Part shown: positions 10,212 to 20,084 of the stretch, one piece after another
Position numbering within the stretch: position 1 is the first letter of the stretch
Layout of the letters: each line of letters opens with the position of its first letter
NCBI GenBank assembly: GCA_943138885.2
Contig: OW964555.2
Coordinates: 43,896,459 to 43,960,458, forward strand
Length of the DNA stretch: 64,000 bases
Source: Tholera decimalis
Taxonomy: Eukaryota > Arthropoda > Insecta > Lepidoptera > Noctuidae
Direction: 5' to 3'
Notes under the pieces: generated by a model
The model's database searches: none
Seen by the model: only the letters and a program-made list of their open reading frames with translations
Told to the model about the DNA's origin: nothing
Made by a program: the position numbers and the translations under genes

Positions 10212-12415
10212 ATGGCCGAAAACAGTGAACCAAGTACTTCTGGTTTGAAACGACCATTGCGAGATGTACCTAGGGCACAACAGTCGAATAAAATATTAAG
10301 TCTGAACAGCCCATCTTTTGAAAATGAACTGAATTCTGTTTTGTTGACTTCGGATGACTCGGATAATGAAGAAGAAGTCGAAGATCTTCTTATTGATGAA
10401 GCTGAATTTCGTCAGCGCCATCCAGAACATGATGAATAAGATCAAAATGAAGAAGAATTACCCTCTGATTCAGAAAATGTGATTATCGAACATAGCTCAA
10501 GTGAAAGTTCAGAAGATGATGTGCCCCTCTCAGAATTAGCTATACCTAACTATTATTACGGTAAAAATCGTTACAAATGGGCAAAAACCCCACCAAGTAG
10601 TAGGGTAAGAACACCACATCATAACATTGTTCTGCGTACGTCTTCTTCAAGTTTGACTGTGATGAATAGTTACGAAGCTTATGATATTTGGAATCAATTA
10701 TTTGATGAAGATATGCGGCAAACTATTCTGAGGTGGACCAATGTGAAAATAGCTTATTACAGAGAACGATACAAACGCCAAAATAAACCAGAACTAAAAG
10801 ATCTAGATCTGATCGAATTGAATGCTTTTTTGGGTCTTCTATTTTACTCGGCTGTTTTGAAATCAAACCATGAAAACACATCTTTTATATTTGCAATGGA
10901 TGGCACAGGGTGTGAAATATATAGATGCTGTATGTTGGAGACCAGATTTCTTATTCTTCAATTATGTCTGAGATTTGATAATCCTGCTGATCGAGCAGAA
11001 CGACAAAAGACTGATAAAGTGGCCGCTATATCACAGATTTTCGAAAAATTTGTTGTCGAAAAAAAGTTTTTTTTTATGTTTGTTCGGGCATAGCTCCGTC
11101 GCTCGCCAACCGATTTGAAAAATTCTTTTTTTGTTGGAAAGGGTATACTTTCCAAATGGTCCCATGAAAATTTTATTGACATCGAACAAGCCGTTTCTGA
11201 AAAATTAACAAAAGTCTAAAAAAATATTTACATTGATGATCTTTTCGGTTACTCTATATTGTGTTTTTTGTTCGCGCGTTTTTAGTTTTTTTGTAGTTGA
11301 CATTTTGGCTTTTATAACTAGATTAATTACAAATTGACCCACTAAAAAACGCGAAAATAAAAACTTTTTTGCAAAAAAATAAAACCGACTTCCATATCAA
11401 AACACTACAAAGCCAAAAATAATTTTAATTTCGGGAGGCGGTGTGAAAAAAAAGTAAATACAAAACCAATAACACCGACTACCGAAATTAAAATTATTTT
11501 TGGCTTTGTAGTGTTTTGATATGGAAGTCGGTTTTATTTTTTTACAATGGATATTTATATGCTGGAAAAGGCTCTGATGGTACTGGATTGACGGCTGATG
11601 AAAAGAAGTACCTTGTTCCAACACAATGTGTCCTTCGCCTGACGCAACCGATTCAAGGTACTAATCGCAATGTTACAGCAGATAATTGGTTTTCTTCAGT
11701 GGAGCTCGTTGATGAACTTGCTAAGAGAAAATTGACTTATGTTGGAACAGTGAAAAAAAATAAGCGGGAGATACCAAACGAATTCTTACCACATAAGAAA
11801 CGACAAGTAAGTTCTACATTATTTGGATTTACTGGCCAAAAAACGTTATGCTCTCATGTACCTAAACCAAACAAAGCTGTGCTCTTAGTATCTTCTATGC
11901 ATCATGATGATAAAATTGACAATGTTTCTAAAAAACCTGAAATGATTTTATATTACAATTCAACAAAAGGAGGGGTAGATGAAACTGACAAGAAGTGTTC
12001 TATTTACTGTAGCAGTCGCCGAACTCGAAGATGGCCAATGGTGATATTTTTTAGAATTCTTGATTTGAGTGGCGTCAATGCTCATATACTATACAATAAA
12101 CATCAAAATAAGGATATAGATCGAGGTATCTTTTTAAAAAAATTAGCCCGTTCTCTCGTTGTACCTCATATGCAAAGAAGATACACATCAAACAAAAATT
12201 TGCCAAGAGAACTGAAACTAACCATGAAACGCGTTTTGGGTAAGGATGTGCCCCCTGATGATGAACCAACTCCTGAAGAAAATCAGAATAAGAAGAAAAG
12301 ATGCTACATCTGTCCATCAAGTCTTCAAAGGAAAACCTCCTACAGCTGTATTGCATGCAAAAAGCCTATATGTCTGCAATGCTCCAACCCACTATGCAAG
12401 GAGTGTCAAATATAA
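10212..12415 (+). pseudogene. piggyBac transposase (DDE_Tnp_1_7), interrupted
   Basis: Starts MAENSEPSTSGLKRPLRDVP with an acidic N-terminus, has one in-frame stop (TAA 10437-10439), and continues in the same frame to about 11070 (DLIELNAFLGLLFYSAV...). A foldback repeat occupies about 11068-11541, and the frame resumes with NGYLYAGKGSDGTGL. The second and third catalytic aspartates are seen in TADNWFSS and GGVDETDKK, and the protein ends in a Cys-rich domain (CYICPSS, CIACKKPICLQC, CKECQI) at 12415. The block with the first catalytic Asp, expected where the repeat now sits, is missing, so this is deletion plus insertion. Product: a cut-and-paste transposase, here certainly inactive. Confidence 0.85.
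11068..11541. mobile_element. Foldback repeat inserted in the piggyBac gene
   Basis: Begins with TTTTTTTTTATGTTTGTTCG and GGCATAGCTCCGTC, a sequence repeated at 40758. It ends in a long inverted repeat built on AAAACCGACTTCCATATC / GATATGGAAGTCGGTTTT (about 11357-11541) around a spacer with GGCGGTGTG...ACACCGACTACC. The same foldback occurs at 41033-41236 and 43146-43310. A non-autonomous element whose class I cannot assign. Confidence 0.65.
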
Positions 12416-12811
12416 TGGGGTAATTGAACCCCTGTCAGTTTTTTTTTGTTTATTGTTAGAATTACAAAAAAATATTTTTTTTATAAAACAAAGATTACTT
12501 TTTAAGGAAAATATTTAATTTTATTGATTATTTAGAAGAAAAATTATTTAGTAGTATAATAAGTGATCTCATTGCGAATTGAGACTGAAAAGTGCCTATC
12601 TTTGTTTAGTTTGTAATAAAAAAAATAAAAAAATATAAATAAATGCTAAAATGTTCAAAAGTCTATTATTTATAAGCCTATCATTCACACTGATTAATTA
12701 AAATGTTATTTATTTTGTTATTTCATTTTAAAATAATAGAAATATTACAGGGGTCTCTGGGACCCTATGTCCGTTCTAGTGTTACAAAAAAAAGATGTCC
12801 CTAGTTAAAGG

Positions 12812-13381
12812 TTAAAACATTTAGAAAGAGATAAACCTATTCAGATGGCCTTTAGAAATTGGGATTTATATGAATAGCCTTTACTCCCTAAAACTACAAA
12901 GCATTCTTGGTCAATTAAGACTGCTTCACAATTGGAAAAGCCCAGATGTGTTATATTTTGTTTGCAAACTAATAGGAGAAATAATAAAAGTAGAGACAGT
13001 TCACTATTCAATCATTGTGAAGTGACCAACGTAACGCTCTTTTTAAATTCACAATACTATCCATATGAACCTATGAGTTTAAAGTTTTCTGAGGACAAAT
13101 ATAGCATATTATATGAAATGTATGTGAAATTTCGTCATTCGTATTACAACAGTCTTTCAGATCCATTGTTAGACTTAAACGATTTTAAAGAAAAGGCACC
13201 TTTGTTTATCTTAGATTGCTCAAGACAAAACGACAGTCTTAAAACAGGTCTAGTGGACGTACGGCTGGAAGTAGAAAGTTCCATACCAATACCAAATAAG
13301 ACAACTGCGTACTGTTTGATTATAAACGATCCACTTGTGGAATATAAACCTCTCAGCAACATTGTGCGCAGGTTATCATGA
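12812..13381 (+). pseudogene. Polinton major capsid protein, 3' part
   Basis: Resumes after the piggyBac and has one stop (TAG near 12876). From 12932 there is a 149-codon open frame containing TLFLNSQYYPYEPMSLKF, LFILDCSRQNDSLKTG and LVDVRLEVESS, ending VEYKPLSNIVRRLS. These blocks are the C-terminal jelly roll of the Polinton major capsid protein and its usual C-terminal end. This is the best preserved part of the relic. Removing the piggyBac and one TTAA would bring the two parts back into register, showing the insertion was simple. Confidence 0.75.
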
Positions 13382-13696
13382 CTGCCATTGTATATATTCA
13401 AGGCTTTAAAACAAAAGCAAATGAATTTATAGCAAAAGAAATTGCTATAATGTATACTAACTACAAAAAACTACAAGTATTTTTGATTAAGCCAACATTT
13501 AAATATTTTATGGGAAGTACCAGAAAAGAAGCAAGTTAGTTGGATTGAACGTAACAGAAAGATATACTAGAGTGAAGGATTTGTATCTTATTCAGAGTTT
13601 GTTTCAGATATATTGAGAGATAAATGTGTCTACGTCAAAGGTTTAGAAAAAGTGTTGTGGTTAAAGCATATTTTAGAAAATAGTAATAATAAATGA
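13378..13696 (+). pseudogene. Unnamed Polinton protein found downstream of the capsid gene
   Basis: Starts MTAIVYIQGFKTKANEFIAK, overlapping the end of the capsid frame by a base or two (ATGACTG), runs IAIMYTNYKKLQVF, then shifts frame and shows WIERNRKIY and a block with CVYVKGLEKVLWLKHIL near 13630-13680. I recall proteins with 'DVQGFK...KEIAI' starts and 'VKGxEKKxWL' motifs beside insect Maverick capsid genes. They have no assigned function here. Frameshifts and stops make it non-functional. Confidence 0.45.
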
Positions 13697-13824
13697 AGGT
13701 TCTTCTAAGTTGCTGACAAGAGCTGCGTGATGTCATTCTAAGTTTAGAATTATCAGGAAATGAGTGAATATAATATCATAAAAATGAATACAAACCACGA
13801 CATGACATGTACAATAGTTATAAA

Positions 13825-14092
13825 ATGCGTGAATTTTCATTTAATTATTACTGGGGGACGACTAATTCAAAGAAAAGGTTAGTAATGGAAATGGCTGATG
13901 CTGGATTCTTTTGGAAATAGTATAAATGATAAAGCAGCATGTTTCTCATGTGGAGGGGTTATAGAAGATTGGCAGATTTACGATGACCCATGGATACAAC
14001 ATGCTTTTCATTTTCCTCAATGTTTTTATTTGAACTCTGTAAAGGGAAAATATTATATTGCTAAGTATCTGAAACAGTACCTCACAAAATGA
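13825..14092 (+). pseudogene. BIR-domain (IAP-like) gene in the Polinton, frameshifted
   Basis: The frame at 13898-14092 contains CFSCGGVIEDW followed by DDPWIQHAFHFPQC. The spacing C-x2-C-x16-H-x6-C is exactly that of the zinc site of a BIR (baculovirus IAP repeat) domain. The upstream half of a BIR (REFSF...W...ADAGFF) reads in another frame from 13825 to about 13915, so one indel near the TTTT at 13912 splits the domain. It ends KQYLTK with no visible RING finger. BIR proteins of the IAP type bind caspases or related partners; a role for this one is inference. It follows the capsid cluster on the same strand. Confidence 0.7.
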
Positions 14093-14244
14093 GTCAACTT
14101 GTGCCTACAATGTTTCCAGATGATTGAGACTTTCTATGCTACCAGAAGATAAAATTCCTTTTTTTATATAAATTATACTCGTAAATAACTGTACTATAAT
14201 CAAGCAAATATTTAATAAATACATTTCGGTATAATAAGAGCAAA

Positions 14245-15387
14245 GACATTTCATTTAACACCCGCTAAATATCATGCACAAGAAACAGGTCAGATCAGAA
14301 CAGGCTAGAATATTATTTCAAATTTAAAATATAATAAATACACGACCAGATAACAGATCCGGGCTTAAAATAGCCACTTTGTCCGAATCGTATTAGGAAA
14401 ACAATATGAATCATATTGCAGATCGTAAAATGGTCACAGGTCAGAATGTTGTACCAGTTTTCAAATGACAACACAGTCACAGCTTCAGATTAGATCAGTC
14501 TAAATATTTTCCAGGTACTGTTTAGAATGATGGTTGTAATTGGGTGTTTCTGGATTCGAAATGATTCTATAATGAATGGTGAAAATTGCGAGTTTCCAGA
14601 TCTTCTTTGATCTGGAAACCCCAATTGAGCCAACGCATTTTATGTAACAATCGCTAAATATCGTGTACAAGAAACAGTTCACATCAGAACAGGCTAGAAT
14701 ATTATTTCAAATTTAAAATATAATAAATACACGACCCGATAACAGATCAGACCAGGTAAGAATGTTGTACCAGTTTTCAAATGACAACACAGTCACAGCT
14801 TCAGATTAGACCAGTCTAAATATTTTCCAGGTACTGTTTAGAATGATGGTTGTAATTGGGTGTTTCTGGATTCAAAATGATTCTATAATGAATGGTGAAA
14901 ATTGCGAGTTTCCAGATCTTCTTTGATCTGGAAACCCCAATTGAGCCAACGCATTTTATATAACAACCGCTAAATATCGTGCACAAGAAACAGTTCACAT
15001 CAGAACAGGCTAGAATATTATTACAAATTTAAAATATAATAAATACACGACCAGATAACATATCAGACCAAGTCAGAATGTTGTACCAGTTTTCAAATGA
15101 CAACACAGTCACAGCTTCAGATTAGACCAGTCTAAATATTTTCCAGGTACTGTTTAGAATGATGGTTGTAATTGGGTGTTTCTGGATTCGAAATGATTCT
15201 ATAATGAATGGTGAAAATTGCGGGTTTCCAGATCTTCTTTGATCTGGAAACCCCAATTGAGCAAACGCATTTCATGTAACACCCGCTAAATATCATGCAC
15301 AAGAAACAAGTTACATCAGAACAGGTTAGAATATTATTTCAAATTTAAAATATAATAAATACACAACCAGCTAACATATCAGACCAG
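14245..15387 (+). repeat. 316-bp tandem repeat array with hairpin
   Basis: Units start at equivalent positions 14441, 14757 and 15073, an exact 316-bp period, and the next start predicted at 15389 falls at the Harbinger B insertion. The array resumes at 18552. Each unit has a hairpin (e.g. arms 14592-14602 and 14609-14619, GTTTCCAGATC / GATCTGGAAAC, loop TTCTTT). Units are highly similar, with scattered single-base differences. Not a recognised transposon end; short ORFs inside are repeats of each other and not genes. Confidence 0.85.
14362..14441 (+). repeat. 80-bp fragment of a Harbinger end inside the array
   Basis: CGGGCTTAAAATAGCCACTT and the next 60 bases match the inner-end sequence of Harbinger A/B (compare 15388-15466) with a few differences, and stop at TGGTCAC. 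It replaces the AGACC expected at that array junction. It has only one terminus, so it is the residue of a third insertion and not a MITE. Confidence 0.65.
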
Positions 15388-15661
15388 CGGGCCTAAAATA
15401 GCCACTTTGTATGAATCGTATTAGGATAACAATATGAATCATATTGCAGATCGTAAAATGGTCACAAATTGGCAATTCATATTATGATCTGCGTTCAATT
15501 CATATCCCGCAAAACATCTGTTTAACAGTTTTGTATGGAGATTCGTAAAATGGTCCACTAATGATGAATTGATTTAGTGTCAGTTAGCAGAATCATACGG
15601 AGTTACGCAAGACCAACATCTTTCGATTCATTTCGCAGATATTTTTAAGAAAAATAATATA

Positions 15662-17346
15662 ATGGCAGATTTAGGACCCTTGAGCACGCGCGTTACGGAA
15701 ATAATTTTATATCGCCGCCGAAACGTAGCTCTTCGGAAACTGGAACTGGCTTTTGAAATGCCAGTCTCAGAATTTATAGGACTATATCGGCTAAATAACA
15801 GTGTGTGTCGTGACCTCATACATGAGTTGGAACCGTACCTTAGCCGAGGAGGTGGAATAAGTGCTGTCGCTAAGGTAGGGGAATCATTAAGAAGGTAGTT
15901 ATTATTTACTAAGTACCATTACATAATATAGAGGTGAACAACATAATATAGCCATTTATTTACCCCCATTATTTGTATTTTAGGTGTTGTGCGCACTAAG
16001 CTTCTGGTTCATAGGGGCTAGTGCACACCATAAGATGCATCAAGTGAGTGTATCTAATTGTGTGAGAGCTGTCTCATAAAAAAAAAATATCCACGTTCCA
16101 CAAATTCGGGAAGAACGGAGCGTCATTAAAAATGGGTAAGTTAAATAAATCCTTTATTACATTTAAAATACGCGGGACAGCCCAGTGAATAAAGATCGCA
16201 CTCTCTGTGGACATCGAGGCAAATGGTTACATACATATTACATACATCACATATTTATTACAAACTAGCTTTTGCCCGCGACTTCGTTCGCCAGGGAGGT
16301 TTTTCCCGCGTAATTCCCGATCCCGTGATAAAAACTATCCTATATCCTTCCCAGGGTCCTAAACTATTCCTATGCCAAATTTCATCTAAATCGATTTAGC
16401 GGTTTAGGCGTGAAAAGGTAACATACAGACAAAGTTACTTTCGCATTTATAATATTAGTATGGATGGATATAACCATGCTGTTCCTGACCATTAATAGTT
16501 TACAATTTTCAGAATATGAAGAGATGTTTTTAACCGAAAACGATATCCCTCTTTAAATGCTCAAATAGTAAATATATATACATAGGCACTTGCCCCAACA
16601 CAACTGTGTTTGCTCTCATAAACATAGTTATGTTCACTTTGCTGTTACTAGGTCCCTTTAAAATATTATACTTACCATATAACCAGGGAATGCTAAGTAC
16701 TTCAATTAAACAATAGGCATTTTTAGGCAAAACTATTTATTAATTAATCAATATTTAATAACATAAATCTAACAATCATTTTAATATAACTATAATTTAA
16801 AACTAACATATTTACTTCTAGGCTTGTGACTCTGATTTGAATATAATTATTAAGTGTGGATGCTAGCCATGGAGGGGCAGACCATGGCTCCTTTATATGG
16901 AACCACCATATACTCAAGTCCCACTTAGAGGATCTTCACCAGGCTGAAAATGAAACAGTGTGGTTTTTAGGTCAGTATTATTTAACATTACCATCCCACT
17001 ATGACTGGTTTTATAACTAATTCTATATAACTAATTATATTATAACAACATTGCCAACATTGCTAGGCTTCCGGTAACAACATTATCACCTCAAGATGAA
17101 CAACATGAGGCAAATATGCAGGTCAGTAATTTACAAAGAAATCAAATTCAACCATTGTGAACATACAAAACTATTGACAGATTCTGATAATAATAACACT
17201 AATAAGCCTATGAAAATGTAACATTGAAATTTATGTTTCAGATAACTAATACACAGATTGGAACTGCATCACGAAGAAACCACCACCTAGTTGTTGGTGA
17301 AGCAATGAGAGATGATCTTGTACAACGACTTTGGTCAACATCATGA
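15662..17346 (+). pseudogene. Harbinger transposase, copy B, decayed
   Basis: The same exons as in copy A, here on the plus strand: MADLGPLSTRVTEI... (15662 to about 15893, one residue different from A: AVAKVGE for AVSKVGE); after TTTTAG an exon from 15984 with VLCALSFWFIGAS that meets a TAA beside an A-run; after TTCTAG an exon at about 16822-16970 with CDSDLNI, a frameshift, then GADHGSFIWNHHILKSHLED and TVWFLG; and a last exon after TTTCAG at about 17241 ending RLWSTS (stop 17344-17346). Donor and acceptor sites are intact although the frames are not. Role in a live element: DDE-type cut-and-paste nuclease. Confidence 0.7.
16260..16465 (-). repeat. RTE/SINE-like short repeat nested in Harbinger B
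   Basis: Reverse-orientation counterpart of 4638-4835, from AAACTAGCTTTTGCCCGCG to ATTTATAATATTAGTATGG, at the same place inside the Harbinger. It shows that A and B descend from one element that already carried this insertion. Confidence 0.7.
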
Positions 17347-17580
17347 TGGTTTAGATTACATTTATTTCACTTTATTATCAATTTTTATGTTTTATTTGGC
17401 TAAGTAAATGTTAAGAATATAATTTATTTTCTGCATTAATATAATGCAAAATAACATAACCCACAAACCTAATTATATCCAATATGTTACTAGCATACTG
17501 TAAACAAATTTTAAAACATAAAAATGTGATATTGGAATGACATTAAAAGAACAATGTAAATAATTATATAAATACATAAA

Positions 17581-17787
17581 ATGGACCATTCTTTTGAAGT
17601 CCTAGTTGTCCCACTCCCCTCAGCATTGAGCACTTCAGCCACCTCCGTCCACAAGCGCAAAGATTCTGCTCTTCCTTGGGCCGCTGTTGTTATAACCCTG
17701 AGCCCTAGCCAGGTTAGGGTTACGCTCCATAAAATCGAGCAAGATATTAAATTGAGCCTCGAAAACTCTTGCTACACGTCTTGCCAT
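17581..17787 (-). pseudogene. Harbinger Myb/SANT-like gene, copy B, frameshifted
   Basis: Minus-strand counterpart of 3309-3508, starting MARRVTRVFEAQFNILLDFM (Ser to Phe relative to A). One extra G in the GGGCC at about 17697-17701 shifts the frame after GYNNS, destroying the second half of the domain. Copy A keeps this frame. Confidence 0.65.
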
Positions 17788-18551
17788 TTCTACAAAAGGG
17801 GTAAATACAAATTAAGTGATTTGCATAATGATGATTAAACATTCATCAAAAGTAAACTTAGTTAACACTTACTTTCTTATAAACAGTCCGACTCTAACGA
17901 AATCCGCTAGGAAAATAATCGAATGCTTTGTAGAAATGCATTCACGAAATTTACAAGAGGTGCAGGCACAATCAGTTTTTTTAAACAGCACGAACTCTTG
18001 AGTTGTTGAATATGTAGAAAACCACTTGAAACCATGATTTATAGTTTCCGACTCAGCCAAATGTTTTGAAATTTGAATTAACATTGCACAACTCTTTAAA
18101 TGTAAGTTGATGTTGACGAATAAGGGACAAGGGAACCTAATTATTATTTATTTATTAATACAGAGTTACGTTACGGCATGACATTGACAAGCTGCCGATA
18201 TTAAGAATGTTGCCAGTCTACCAAGTTAATTTCTCAGATCTAAGAGCTTATTTGCCATATTTCGTTGATTATTTGCATCCAATACCTTAATTATGTACTA
18301 ATTACAGAAATTCTGCACAAATAACTTACTCGGCTAATAAAAACTGCAAAGGAAAAATAACCGGTAAAAATACGATCTTTACTTTTTTCCTGCGACAACA
18401 TTAACACCAAATATGATTCTGCTTTGCGTACGATTCTGCTAATTTTGGTAACCATTTTACGAATAATAGAGGAATTGCTTAGGATCTGCCGGGAATTCAT
18501 AAAGTGATTCACTTTTAGCGGAATCTCTCTATGTGGCCTTTTTAAGCCTCC

Positions 18552-18755
18552 CAGGTCAGAATGTTGTACCAGTTTTCAAATGACAACACATTCACAGCGT
18601 CAGATGCGACCAGTCTAAATATTTTCCAGGTACTGTTTAGAAGTAATGAATGATGGTTGTAATTGAGTGTTTCTGGATTTGAAATGATTCTATAACGAAT
18701 GGTGAAAATTGCGGTTTCCAGATCAAAGAAGATCTGGAAACCCCAATTTTTACCT
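18552..18755 (+). repeat. Continuation of the 316-bp array, last partial unit
   Basis: Begins CAGGTCAGAATGTTGTACCA in register with the array and diverges after about 18750. It is more diverged than the inner units (extra AAGTAATG near 18643). Its hairpin (arms 18713-18724 and 18731-18742) has the loop AAAGAA, the reverse complement of the TTCTTT loop in the inner units. Confidence 0.75.
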
Positions 18756-19010
18756 ACTGTAACGGGCCTCTTGCTTGTAGGGGAGCTAAAATGTGGGAGA
18801 CAAGCGGCGACACGCGTTCTCATACAAATCAGGAACTATTTCCTTTCTAACCTCTTTTATCTGTTCTGTGAGAAAAACCACCGCACATACATATTTTGAA
18901 ACATTTTCTTTCTGTCGCGGCTCGCGTTTGTTGTTTCTTTAATCAATGATGTGGTCAAAGATAGAACACGGTTAACGAAAAGTAACTCAGTAACACTTAA
19001 GTATTCACTC

Positions 19011-19256
19011 TTAACTTAAAGACTCCCAAGTTATAGCTACCGGAAACACATACTCCGGTAGGGAATTCCACTCCTTAGCCGTACGCACAACGAAAGTATT
19101 CCGAATAACGTTTTGTATATATTGATGAGGTGATGCTTGTGTTTTAATATCATGTAATTTGTGTGAAAACATAGTTAATTTGAAATCAAATACTGACATT
19201 AAAATTATATTTATATTCATATAGAAGATAAAGGCTTTTAGTTCAAGTCTTTTCAT
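19011..19256 (-). pseudogene. LINE ORF2 C-terminal fragment (Jockey/CR1-like)
   Basis: Minus strand shows IQNVIRNTFVVRTAKEWNSL and PEYVFPV. The 'RTAKxWNSLPxxVFP' motif closes the ORF2 of a lepidopteran non-LTR family also present at 19840, 20085, 48490, 53750, 55435 and 57830. Only the last ~30 residues are conserved; upstream sequence is unrelated. Confidence 0.55.
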
Positions 19257-19835
19257 ATTTCTTTCTCATTAACTAAAAGGTCAACAAAATATACAAAAAA
19301 AAAGTGAAATGTCATAATGAAAAACTCTATTCTATTATAAACTCTTTTAAAATAGTTTCTACCTTTTAATAAAAGTCATTTTGAAAGACAGTATAAATTA
19401 ATTGCAAAACATATCGCAGCATTAATACCCAATTATAAATTACTCTACACTTTTTGGTTTCTGTTCCACAATTAAAACGAGAGTAATTAAGTAACTTCAT
19501 TATCTAAATGGAGTCAGTTTATTAGCAAACATTTCTAGCCGAAAAGTTAGTTCGCTTACTACCTTACTATAGTTAATGATTTTTTGCCTGTGAATTGGAA
19601 GGGGAGAGAGAAAAACATGCAATAAATTCTGGATTGCATATTTTTTGAAGCAAACATTAGGAGCATTCTGTCGACTGTGGCGGAGAAACTAAACTCTCAC
19701 GTTTCCCATAAATTGATCGTTTTTACCATAAAGTTAGTTATAACTTGTTGTATTTTATTACGTTATCATGTATACACACTAACCCTAGCCTAAGCAGTCT
19801 ACTAACAAAACTATGGATTTTGTATAAATATTATC
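19257..19835. other. AT-rich spacer, no gene seen
   Basis: No coding segment or repeat recognised. Confidence 0.4.
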
Positions 19836-19837
19836 TG

Positions 19838-19970
19838 AAATAATAGCAAGAGCCTTTAAAGCCAGAGTAAATAGGCATCTTCTGGGCTCGCTCGTCCCAT
19901 CGTAGACCTCATCTATCGCTTACCATCAGGCGAGATTGCGGTCAAGACTTGGCTCATCAGAAAAAAAAAA
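19838..19970 (+). repeat. LINE 3' end (same Jockey/CR1-like family)
   Basis: Reads AFKARVNRHLLGSLVPS then a stop and the short 3' UTR CTTACCATCAGGCGAGAT, ending in an A-run. The same tail closes the copy at 49133. Confidence 0.6.
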
Positions 19971-20084
19971 TTGAATTTGAAATAAATTTTGGCGGAAATT
20001 GTCGGCAATCTTCGGCAGTAGTCGTGAGATATAAAAAATAGTGTTCATATTCAGGAGCTGCGTGAAAAAAGCGTCGATCGCGAG

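Larger units (their letters stand above)
9938..12811 (+). mobile_element. piggyBac element (2874 bp) with TTAA duplication
   Basis: The left end CCTTTAAGTAGGGACA and the inverted right end CCTTTAACTAGGGACA match at 15 of 16 bases. TTAA lies immediately outside each end (9934-9937 and 12812-12815), the hallmark of piggyBac. Subterminal inverted motifs built on GGGACAxAGGGTC recur at 9948, 10131 and 12750. Inside is a plus-strand transposase with piggyBac motifs, interrupted by a foldback repeat. The insertion lies in the Polinton major capsid gene; the host sequence on each side is collinear. Confidence 0.92.
6591..14092 (+). mobile_element. Degenerate Polinton/Maverick element (interrupted by piggyBac)
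   Basis: Seven collinear plus-strand gene remnants identify a Polinton/Maverick: DNA polymerase B, FtsK/A32-like packaging ATPase, integrase end with chromodomain, adenain-like protease, minor and major jelly-roll capsid proteins, and an unnamed protein usually found after the capsid gene, plus a BIR-domain gene. Apart from the 2.87-kb piggyBac at 9938-12811, only about 4.6 kb remain of an element normally 15-20 kb. Most of the polymerase and integrase is deleted. No Polinton terminal repeats can be seen; the inverted Harbinger copies outside it are separate elements. All genes carry stops or frameshifts. Confidence 0.8.
15388..18551. mobile_element. PIF/Harbinger element copy B (about 3164 bp)
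   Basis: Inverted copy of element A. Ends CGGGCCTAAAATAGCCAC and (inward) GAGGCTTAAAAAGGCCAC; flanks CAG at 15385-15387 and 18552-18554. The 316-bp tandem array continues in register across the insertion once one CAG is removed, which proves a 3-bp target duplication. It contains the transposase remnant (plus strand), the Myb-like gene (minus strand) and the same nested short repeat as A. Confidence 0.88.

Noticed and set aside
14500..14998. Two 60-codon minus-strand ORFs as a small gene family
   Set aside because: They are the same frame in successive 316-bp repeat units, with no coding features.
2546..18551. The inverted 3.16-kb blocks as terminal inverted repeats of the Polinton
   Set aside because: Each block has its own inverted ends, its own CAG duplication and Harbinger genes, and block B interrupts an unrelated tandem array in register.
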